Shown: in pieces, positions 50,001-62,000 of the stretch
Position numbering within the stretch: position 1 is the stretch's first letter
Layout of the letters: each line of letters starts with the position of its first letter
Assembly (NCBI GenBank): GCA_006937955.1
Contig: SSNP01000084.1
Coordinates: 316,546-380,545, forward strand
From: Pachypanchax playfairii
Lineage: Eukaryota > Chordata > Actinopteri > Cyprinodontiformes > Aplocheilidae
DNA length: 64,000 bases
Reading direction: 5' to 3'
The notes under the pieces: model-generated
Database searches by the model: none
Seen by the model: the letters and a program-made list of their open reading frames with translations, nothing else
Told to the model about the DNA's origin: nothing
Program-made: the position numbers and the translations under genes

Positions 50001-53000
50001 CATGCATTTTCTTTTCCGATGCTATTAGATGATGACCTGTTTTCAAATACTACCACCTCCTCACTGCTATTCTGTTTTCATCAGCGACTGTTCTGGCTGA
50101 TTCTGGCATACAGGCTTCACTTCATATGCAGTGTTCACAAGTGTAGCACAATAATCCCAAAGATATTCAATTACAATCTGCAGTTTACATATTCAGAATG
50201 CATGGTTGATTCAATAATACCCCCCAATGCATTTCATCTGAGCAGACCCATCTACTTGATTTTACACTGGAGACTCAATGCAAATTTACCCACGCTCAGT
50301 AAAAACTCCACGCTGCCCTGTTTTTTTTTTCCCTCTTCTTCACAGCAGTGCGGACTCGGACATTAAACTGCTCTTCTTCTTCTTGCATGATCTTCTGCCG
50401 CTCCCAGCAATGGCTAAGAGTGATTCAGAGCACCCCTCTATGACTGCCCTCAGCTCAGTTTGGCAGCTAAATTATTAATAAAACTGCAAATGCTTTTGTT
50501 ATTGTCTGCTAGAAATGACTGCTGCTTCACTGAAGAGCCACAACAGTTTCAGTTCATCTTAATTTTCACACTGAACAATGTTTAATTTGATCATAAACAG
50601 GTGGATCTTTGTGTTTGAACCTTTAGTACAACATTAACATTAACATCAGACTGAACAAATAATGATCAAATTTATTTCAGAACTGAACAATTTTATTTGT
50701 CTAATTAATATATTATTCTTGCAGTTAAATAACTTGAATTAAAAAAAAAAACCTCTGACAGAAAAAAACAACTCTTCATTTTTGTGTAAAACTGCCAGTT
50801 ATATTACTACATAATATAACATGCAATAACAGGAAAAAAACTAACTTTTCTTGAAACCTCTTCAGCTGCACAAACGCTTCACCGATGGTGCTTTTTATTT
50901 TTCGTGACATCTAGAGCTGATTCAAAGAACAACAGGAATTCTGATGTTCCATTTCCCAGGGAGACGATGCTACAGTTGATTTGTCACCAAGTTTTGGATG
51001 TGCTCAACAAGATTCCCAACAACAACAACCGATATCATGCAGAGAACATAAATGGTAAATGTCTTGTATTTTCTAGTCATTACAAGTTTTGCATTCACCC
51101 ATTCACACAACCTGATATGCAAATTTGGGGGCAACATGGGGTTCAGTGTCTTGCCCAAGGACACTTCGACATGTGGTAGTGGAACCTGGGATGAATCCAC
51201 CAACCTTCTGATTGGATGACGATTGCTCTGATTATTTTTCTGATCTTTTTTATGTATTTTTACCTGTTTTGCTCTTAGATTTATTTATTTTTTTTCTTTT
51301 TTTGATTTTATGATCTGTCAGATTTTCTATGATTGTTTTTGTCGAAGCACTTTGGAACAGCTTCTGTTATTTAATGTGCTATATGAATAAAGTGGATTGG
51401 ATTGGCTCTAACCACTGAACCACATCCGCCCCAGAACTTCTGCCCCAACTTCTGTCCTACATCCTTCATGTGGATTTTAAACACTACATCTTGTCTTGTT
51501 AAAGGGGTTATGACATCAAAATGCACTTTTTTGAGTTTTTTGGGGTATATCATGATGTGTTGTGCACTGATGAGGCCGTGTGAACGTCCAAAGCGAGTAT
51601 CAAAGTTCCCGTTTGTGGGCGGTCCGCTTTGTTTCATATTTAAAAAACGGTCGAATCGGAAAGCACCATTTTTTCCTACGTGGCATTTCATCTACGTATT
51701 TCATAGCGTCCAATAAAAGTGCACAGTGAGGTAAACAGTCCAACCCCCCACCCCACTCCCCCCACCCCCAGCCCATACACCGGTAGCTGCGTTGCGCTAG
51801 CTTGTGCTGCTGCTCTTGAGAAGAGATGACTACGCAAACGGGGACCTGTTGTGTCCAAGGATGCTCAACCCATGCTGGAAGTTTCCACTCACTCCCGAAG
51901 GATGAAAAAAACTAGAGAAGAGTGGCTGAAGTTCATTTATGGAGAAGTGCCACGCAGTTATAACCTCAATTAGAAAATATGTTCAGCTCACTTCACGGAG
52001 GACTGCTTCCATAACTTGGGTGAATTCAAGTTGGGATTGTCAAAGAAACTGATTTTAATTAAAAATTCTTTACCAACCCNNNNNNNNNNTAATAAAATGC
52101 TGCCTTGCCTGATAACCGTTTGTTCGTGGTCTGAAGAGTTCATGATGCTAGCATGTGATAGCCGCTCTAGCAACAATGTCCGTGAGCAACAGGTTTATCA
52201 TACCATATTGTGAATCTATTTTCATTGATAACATCTGACAGCACTGTTTATTCGCTCATGTGATTAGTTGAGTTTTATGTGTTCACCCCTCCGTCTTCCT
52301 CAGAAGACGTTTCAGGCTCGAACATATACGGTTGTAAACGTCCACTCGCCATGTTACTGGACTGTTGACGGAGCCGAGAAGAAAGGCTTGCTGCGGGCAA
52401 TGGTTGTAGCCAATCAGAGCCAAGTCAGCCAGGGAGACCCACATATCATTAATGAAAGGAACCGTGTTGCTGAGAAGAGGATTCTGACCTGCCCGTTCAC
52501 CCCCGCCGTGTTAGTTTTTTAATCAAATTCTTTTGTGAGTTGACATATGCGGGCATATCTACTACATGAAATAGCTTTACGCCAGTTTAAACAGTGATGT
52601 CATCACACCTTTAAAAGAATTCAATCTCTGTTGTGTATTTATGTAATAACGTGCAACAGGACAGTAGAAAAAAAAGTAAAAAAAAAAAAAAACTGCTTGC
52701 ACACGACGTGCGTCTTTGCAGAGAAAACACCACTTCTCCTGACTCCTGACACAAATACTGTACAGAGAGAAGTGATTTCAAATCTCAGTACAATGAAAGG
52801 TTAACAAAAAAGAACACCGCACTAAATCAATAATAAACACAAGTGCTGATGCGTCCAAATATTTAAGCATAGTCATATACACACTGTAGAATTTGTAAAA
52901 TACACAAGTTTTGCACTCCTGGGCAGATTAAATATTTTGTTGATTTATGAAATAAAACAGGTGAACCAGTGCAAACCCCTGCAGCAAAAGAGACAGTAAA

Positions 53001-56000
53001 TTAGGAGCAATTTGTTGAATCTAATGCACAGTAATTGTATTTTTTTTTCATGGGTAAAGCTCCATACATGACAGATCTAAATTGACTTGTAGCTGTGTGA
53101 GGTGACAGATGACTCTTTAAACGTTGCGGTAACAATCACCAGCATTGGTCTCCTCTGAGCAACTGATGAAGGACCAGAAAATGAAGCTAAATGATGCCTA
53201 CAAAGCAGAAGAAGGCTATTAAAAGAAATAAAAGTGCTTCCAGCGAAAAACCTCAACTGTATGAAATGTCATTAAAAAAATGGCAGTTAAGGTAAACCGA
53301 GAATCAAGACAAGACTCAGAGGAGAGAGGGGAAAAAAAAAAAAAGGACTTTCAGAGAAAACTGCACGTCAACCGGGCAGAAAAACAAATCAAAACTGTCC
53401 ATGTGCCAGGTAGGGATGTGCAGTGAGGTGTAGCTGATGTTCTGCAGGGTTGATGCACAAACAGAGTCTATCTTTAGGAATCCCCTAAAGTCAATTTTAC
53501 CTGTGACATTGTCAAAAAAGTCTGAATTAATAAAAATAACATCTGGATAAGAAAAGATGCTTCAGAAACAAGTGAAGCTAAGAGACAGTTAATTAGCCCT
53601 TTAGTTAAAATTACAGAAAAAGTTTATGAGAAAAGCACCACTTGATCGAGTTAAAGCTTCACCTCACTGCAAAGCTTGATGGTTAAATACTTAGCTTCAA
53701 GGAAACTGTACAGATAGACAAAAAGGAACTAATTACTTTAAGTATCAGTTAAATTCCTCCTGAAACAAAAGCTTGCTGATACAAAAGAACAATTATCACA
53801 GGCAGACCTGAAAATCCTGCATGGACTACCAAAATCAAGGGGGACAAGATGAAACTCTTTGAATCTCCAGTGACTTGCACATCTGAAGGCTGATTTTTTT
53901 TTTTCTTTTTGCACACTAAAACATTTCCAAACTTAAAGGAAGCTGTGGAAAGAGTTTGCTAGTCAAGAACAGAACGTCATCTAGCTCGCCATAAATAACA
54001 GAACATAAATATTTGATTAAAAAAAAATATCACTTTTAAATGGCTGAACATGGACTCATAAAACTCAATAAAATATAGAAATTGACAAAACTTTTGCACA
54101 GGATCTCAAATTAAAGTTAAAATGTGCAACATAGTGTTACAAATGTGCCTACGCCAGCTGATTGGTTGTTTTATTGCATTAGCTAGCACATTCCTCCTTG
54201 AATGGAAACTACAGGGTGCAACTTTTATTGTAGTCACAACCACATAGTTTTTTATTTGTCGAACAAAAAAAAAATTAATAGAAGTTAGAAAATTGTAGAA
54301 ATACTTGATATTTTTTCAGTTTTATTTCTTTATCAACTGTAAAAAACAAATCCTTATCTGGTGCTTTGGTCAAATTCTATTTAAAAGTAAGTAATTACTT
54401 TAAATATTCAGGAATGATGTATATATTTTTTTTTTCATGAGACATTTCACAATAAATTCCTAGTTTTTCTGCACTTCTATTCCCATCTTGTTCACAGCTT
54501 CCAATATATACACAGATGATAACTACTGACTGCTTTTAGGAAAAAAAAAGAAAAAAAATGATTACATCAAAAGAACGACATATAGCTGTTAGATCATTCT
54601 TAGTAGACAAATGACTTAAGCTTTTTCTCAAATAGAGAGAGAGAGAAAAAAAGACAGCTAGGCTGAATTGTAATTACTGCTTCTATTGTGCACAGGCACC
54701 ACACAAGGAGAAGAACTTTAAGTTTCAGGAACAAAAAAATGCCCCAGGAGGCCGGGGAGGGATCAGTTTTGTCTCTGATCTAATCTGATGTTTCAGGATT
54801 AAAATCCAAATGTCAGCTATGTACTTAGTGTGAAAATAGAAGGTTAGACTGCTTTGTTTGGCAACCAGGTGCTGGGATCCTGACAGGGACTGTGGCATGG
54901 CTGAGTGACTTATATGCCAAGCACCCCGCTGCTACTATAGTCAGTCTAGTCAAGCAAAACCTTTTGTTTCGGCGTTACACAGCCTGTAAAGCCCCTTTAT
55001 TTCATTTCACTGTTGTTGGAAAATAAGCTTGTAAATGGCATGTGAAGTATAACAAGAAAAAGTTACCATAGCTGTCATTTAAAAGTCATTAAGTATACAA
55101 TGTTCAAGCAGTTCCAATTCTTTATAGCCATGTTCTCAGCTCTTTGAGTTACTCTGGCACAGATGTGCTTTGAGTGACAAACAGGCTCTTGTTCTAAGGT
55201 TTAGCAAATGGTCTATACAGATGTCCACAAAATGGTTGGTACCCTTCTGTTAAAGAGAGAAAAGTCTACAATGGTACTTTAAAAGTGACAAAAAGAAAAA
55301 GAAAATAACAATTTTCTATAAATCAACCAAAGAAAATCAGATATTGCAAACAAAACAACTTGCCTGGACAAAAATGATGGTACCTTAGAAGAAAAACATA
55401 TTTGACCATAAGGCATGTTAAACAGATGTCTTCAAGCTTTCCAGTGTTCAGTATGTTTAAAGGAAACAGATCTGTTATGTGCACCACACTGAACATGGAC
55501 CAGAAAAGCAAAAACTAGAGAAGATTTTAGATCTCCATGTTGAAGATAAAGGCTACTAGACCATCTCCAAGCAGCTTCATGTTCCTCAGCCCACAGCTGC
55601 CAATGTTATTAAAAAAAACCTGAAGTTTAAGGGACTGAATCCGACCTTTCAGGATGTAAACACAAGAGGAAATGAAACTCCAGGTTGGTCAGATAGAGAG
55701 TGGATAGTTAAAAAAAAAACAAAAAAACCCAAGGAAATCTTAAAAAATCAATCAAGCTGAGCTCTAAGGTCAAGGTACGTCACTATCAGTCAAATTCGGA
55801 ACCATAATGGTCTCTATGGATGAAGACCCAGGATGCTCCACTACTGACAGAAAAACACAAAAACTCAGACTGGAATTTTGATTAATTTTGACAAAACACA
55901 AGGTTTCTGGGAGGATGAGACAAACTGCAGATTCTGACCACTCAAATCAGCTCCGTTGTTTACAGAAAAACAAATGATACATTAAAAGAAAAGAACATGT

Positions 56001-59000
56001 TACCTATCATGAAACACAGAGTTGATTGGTTTAGTTTTGGGTTTGTTTTGATGTATCTGAAGGGAAACGTGCTGCTCAAAGCTTGGTCTCTGTTGTAGTT
56101 TGTGGGTCTTCCAACAGGATAACGAGTCAAAACAAACGGCAAAGAACAAAACATAGATGTACTTACATAATACTTTTCATCCAGCCCAGTTTCATAAATT
56201 TTTTTTTAATGATTCGATTGAACCAGGATTCAAAAACAAAGTCTGATTTTTAGCATTTTCCTGAACATTGTGGGGTTTTTCCTCATCCATGTCTGTACAT
56301 CGACACAGAGTGCATCATGTTTGAATAACATTTATGAAGGGGACTGACTTTAAAAGACAAATCTTTCAATAATCTTGTAGTCAGTGCGCTGGAATTCCAG
56401 TTATAAGATCTCATAAACTTTATACAGGCTTTTAAAATATTCAGCAAGCAGGCATGAGTTTGATTATCTGACTCCTCTGCTGCAGGAAGACGTTTCTGCC
56501 TTTTCAGCAGAATTTAGCTTCATTAATCCTTTTATTCAACAACAGACTCTGATTATACCAACTGCTAAAGGCTTTCATCTACCAACTGTTTGCTGATTAC
56601 TCTCTTAATAAATTAGTCCGCGCTTAATCCATACTGCATTGTTCTGTCTTCAGTTGTATTATGGAATATTTACCTTGGTCACACAGAAGACCCTGTCTCC
56701 CATAAGGGCAGAGACAAACAGCCTCCAGCGGTGACTTTGGGATGCACGTGGCTCCGTGACTGCAGGGGTTACGCTCACAGGCGCTGAGCTGACACAACCG
56801 GCCGGTGTAAAGTAGAGGGCACTCGCAGAACCAGTCGTCGGCGTCACTGAATTTGCAGACAGACAATAATTAAGAACGATTAAGCAGCTTTGAACACACA
56901 GAGACAACAGGAATACAGGAAAGTATTGAGAAGTGTGTGAAATTGTGTTTAGAACCACTATAACCAGTGATACTTGGACAGACAGATAGACAAAGATTGT
57001 TCAAACTGTATTTATTGCAATTTGAGGTGCCAAGAGTTTGTTGTGGAGTGTAATGGCTTGTAGGACAAATGATAAAGCGGTTGCTATGGCAGCCGAGCTG
57101 TAGCAGCCTATTAGAAAAGGTGCTCAGCTGTTTATCAAGTGTGGTAGAAAAGATGTTCTACACTTCAAATGTTTCTAGTCTGCTGCTCACAATGGATCCA
57201 ACCTTGATTATATATTTAATGTTTGCATTCCTCTACTCGTATTAACACCATATAAGTATTTGTGTCCTTATAATATCAGAAATCAGAAGGAAACTGACAA
57301 ATCTTCATGTGCCTTTTCTGTGATTTTCACTTATGCACTTCTTTCCTTGGCAAAAACAGACAGACGATCTAACGTGCAGATACCCCGATAGGCACTTTAT
57401 AAAGTGCTCTTAAGACACTCTGAGAGGTATAACATAAGACAGCGGAAGCCTGGGTTTCATACCTATAAATGAATTATGCGTCTTGAGCTGCAGCACTGTA
57501 GGATGTATTTTGCTCCTTGAGAAAATGGCTTCTACAGATAAAATATTTACATTCTAACATCAAAGTTGAGCATTGTTTTGATGTGAACACGGCATACTGA
57601 GATACAAAAGGATGTAGCAAAAAAGAAAAAATAAAATAAAAAAAGAAAGCGTGACATCTCAGAGTGTATGATTATTAACAAATGACTCTATTTCAAGTTA
57701 TTTTAAAGCCCAGTGACATTTGGCAGCAGGCGTTTTATTATTTTGCTAACTGCGACCATTACTTTTTAAAGTAGGAGTTGAAAATGGAAAATGCCATGGA
57801 GGTTTACGGAAGAGAACAGGCACATCTGATTTTAAAGTCTTTGACAACCTTAAAGAGAAAGTTGTACTGATTTGGAAAGCTGCTAATTTGTACTTCAAGT
57901 TGTCACTTAGTGCTTAAGCTTCAGTGACACATAATATGCTTAAAATTTCCTCCAGAACCCCTGATTACTTGAAATAGTCAAAATATATCCAAGTGATGTG
58001 TTGTGGAGACTGTAACTTAACTGTTTTTTTAGGGTGAATCATGAAGGAATAGATTTTTTTTTTTCATGTAAGCAGACTGGGATTAAAAACTTTCAAAGTT
58101 ATAATACATTTCAAACTTATATTTTCTATAGGCTGGAGATTAAAAAGTGATTTCCACATTAAACTGTTTGCATCATATTCTTGCACATTTTAAGTGTTAA
58201 TGTATGAAAAGTCAACTCTTCAAAATAAACATCCTCCTGTAGTTATAATGAACCTTTGGAGATCCCAATCCAAAATGTTAACATGAATATTTGTTCCGTT
58301 GACATTTTTTTGGAGCACGTTAATTAAATTAGATGATGTTTACAAATACACTTGCACTCACTTGGCCATTTATCAACAAATGGGTTTTGTGGCTTAGTTG
58401 AGGATTTACAATAAAGCCTAAAATCATTTATATTTCTGCCAAATCTTTTCCTCTTGCAGTTTGCAATTGATTATTAGGTTTTTGTTGGCTGGAAACGGCA
58501 TAAAAATGTCATAAACAAGATACTGTGTCGAAGATGTTATGGATAAATAAACCGCTTTGTTGGTTTATTAACATTTTTATGACAAATGTGGTAACAGAAT
58601 GATTCATACACACCGATTCTCAAAATGCGCTTTTATTTTATGAGTCATTACAGCTGTCAGATGGTTTTTATAATAACTAACAAATTCTCCATATATCTCC
58701 ACTGGGATTTTGGACCACTTCCTCTCTTTCTCTGATTTTTATATTTAAAAGCTTCCTTGCTGTCACTCTGGTCTTTGGTTCCTCTTTTCCTTTTTTTTTT
58801 TGTCAAAGTAAAGGGCATCTTGAGAAAAGAGTAGTACATTAGGATTCTACAGGAAGACACTGGGCAAGTCTGCAGAAAAACTTGGGCCAGTAAGCTGTTC
58901 AAAAAGACCAAGATCAAAACCGCACAGGCAAAGTGGTCCAAGTGTAAGTGCAGAGAATTGGAACTGGAAAGAGTTCAACACATCTATGCGCTATTTGGAT

Positions 59001-62000
59001 TATAAGTCTTGATTTCTAAAAATCAAAACTGTGCATGAATCAACAAAACACTGGTTAATAACTTAATACGTCAATCAAGCAAAATGTTTTTATCAGCAGA
59101 TCAAACACATCACAGGGAGTCATAAGTCTTAAACTTTAACAGTTACCTTGGAATTTTAATGATTGCTCAACTTTATATCAAAAGAAAAGAATAAAAACAG
59201 AAAGCACTCATTATATTCTGTCAGCTGCAACTCTAAAATTGAAAAAAAAAAAAAAAAAAAAAAGAAATTTAACAAACAAAAAAACCAGCAAATATAACAA
59301 TAAAGCTCATTGGGCTTCTTGCAATTGTCTTTGAGGTTCATTTACTGTTTCATCAAGGCTATAAAATGTTTAAAAAAACATTTCATTGTAAAAGGATTTT
59401 AATTTATTTAAAGATTTTATGAGCTAAATGTGTTAAAAAGTAATTTAGAGAAGATAGCCCGAAGCCACAAAAGTATAACAAACCAGCAGGAAATATTTTA
59501 TAGCTCACTGATTTTATTAAAGGAGGCAATTACAGTTAACTTCTGAGTCTTTAAAACTCAGCAAAAACAGGCTTTTATGACGTATTTTTATCTTTCAGAA
59601 ACATTTCCTTCAGCTTTCTCTGATGAAGATACTTGTCAGTAGGAGACAAAGGGCGAAGATTAGAACGATGTTACAGTATCACTGCACTGATGTCACTGGC
59701 TGTTTTCTCATTTTCTACAAGGTTGAATAGTCATTCTAAGATGGCAGCAATCCACTTTGGAAGTGGTTCCATTTGGATAGTGTCCTAAAGTTCAAAGCAA
59801 TATTTTATAAAGCTCACTTTCAATTTTACATTAGTTATTTTGTCAGAAATATTTAGAAATTCCTGTTGAACACATCCCCAAGACGCTCCATTTTACTACA
59901 GCTGTTGTAAATAACCATAGAAATCCATGTATATTTGACAGAGGTGTAAAGGTTTATGAAGTTGTGTTTGCATAAATCATTATGAAATTTGGAGATTGGA
60001 TCTGGAAATTATTCACTTTGGTCCTAGCTGCATTTGATACAAGTTGTTTTGTGAGATCAAACATCTATTTCTACAAACTGATGCTGTTTAGGAAGCGATC
60101 TACAAGGATACGATGTTGATTAAATCTAACTTGTCCATAAAATTCTTTTAAAAAGCCAGAATATTTCTTTAAAGGTCCTGTATCCTACTATTTTACAACT
60201 TTCAACATCTGGGATAGGCACATATACGATAAAATCTTACCTTTGATGTTATATAGTCTTCATTTGTCCTAAAATATAAATGATATTCTCGAGTTATTCT
60301 CAGACCATGAAGTAAAACATTCTATTTACCAAAAATTCCATCACTCACCCAGGCTCCCCCCCCAGGAGTGCTGCCCCTCGAGCTGACTGAATAAAATGGT
60401 GAATAAATTCCTGTAACTTTTGCAGTGAAATGCACATTTTTGCTGAGACATTTTTAGAAAGTAAAATACTATAAAACGGTAGTGCTTAGTGTCTTGCAGC
60501 TGGGGGCGTGTTTAACCTGCAGAGGCAGTGCAGACACGCCGGGCAGGTCCTGGTGTAACATTGTTACATCACTATGTTACAGTCAGTCATTTTCCAGGAG
60601 AGAGTGGAGCAGCTGCTCAGAGTGCAGGATGCAGGAGGATTACTGAGAAATGTGTGAATTAAGCCAAAAACCACTCTGTTTTTTTTTTGTTTTTTTTAAA
60701 TAAGGAAATAACATCACAACATGGTTAAAAGCTCCAAAGAAGTTGATTTTGCATGATACAGGACCTTTAAAGCAAATCTTTTTTCAAAAGATACGCCAGG
60801 ATTAGCCATGACGAGAACTACTGCTGTTGGCTCAAATATTTATTATAAGTCAAAATCTGGCATGAAGTATGAATAACAACTTCAAATAACATTGAGAAAA
60901 CTGAGTAAGAATCATTGACTGGCTATAAAAACAAACAGTTATCTCACAGTGAAGCAAGTTAGAATTAACAGGACAGGAAATTTCAATCCTAAGAAGTGTC
61001 TACAATTTAGCTGTTTAACCAGATCTGATCCAATGGGAAGGTAAGTCATTAAAAACAAACTGGTAACTGACTCTAGTAGAAGGAGTAAAAACAGGAAAGG
61101 TACGCCGTAGATGTGCAGATCAGGGGAGGAAACATGGCTGAAAACACTTGAGTTTTAATTGGTCTAATCAAAAACTTGATGTGTGGGGTGACAAAAGGTT
61201 ATTTTAATTTGCCTGAGGCAATCACTTTGATTGCATAATTGTAGTATCAAATTTGTAGTTTGCAGACTCATTTGAATATGTTAATCACAAATGCATAAAG
61301 CTGGTACCCGTCATGTCTCACGCCATTCAAAGCTGCAGAGCCACAGCACAGAAGCTGGATAAATTATTGAAAAAGATATACATTTTTAATCTAATAAGCA
61401 CCAGATAAAATGATGAATAATTGACCAGTTAGCTTATGATATCCCTGTTAGCCTGAACAATATGCTTTGCAGCCACATGCTTTCTCAAGAACCGTGCTTG
61501 TAAGTTATCTACAAATCGCTTCTTTTTAAGTGCATGTTGAAATGCAAATGAACCTCGTAAAGTAAGACACTGATGATGCTTTACTGCCACGAATCCTTCA
61601 TTTCTTGGGGATGAAAGCGTCTGGCCGACTTCTTTGTGGGAATGAAGAAGAAAAAAAAAAAAACAGCCGCTGGGTGTAGCTGATATTATTTATAGTGAAG
61701 AAGTGGTACTGAAATGACATTTGCTTTCCACCACTGAAAAAAGCCAATTGGACAAGGATATTATGCAAAAAAAAAAAATTCTGTAAATCGTGATGAGTGG
61801 AGGAGGTAAAAGAGTGGATCAGGTGAAAGTTAACTAGCTCTTTACTTAATTATTTGTAATTTCAATTTGAGTGTGAAGATGAGGTGAAATAAACACATGG
61901 TATTCATTTGATGTATGAGCGCTCGTGTTTCTGCTGTTCGATACCTGACCTCTTTCACGCTCTGTGCTGAAAAAGGGTGATGTCTGTTTCCAGCTCAGTC

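Noticed and set aside
49998..50478. Two overlapping plus-strand frames of 122 and 66 codons
   Set aside because: Hydrophobic, AT-driven composition, no relatives recognised, and opposite to the eys transcript.
58657..58941. Minus-strand frame of 94 codons within the eys 5' intron region
   Set aside because: Low-complexity Lys-rich composition, no splice context in phase with eys, no EGF or LamG cysteines or motifs.
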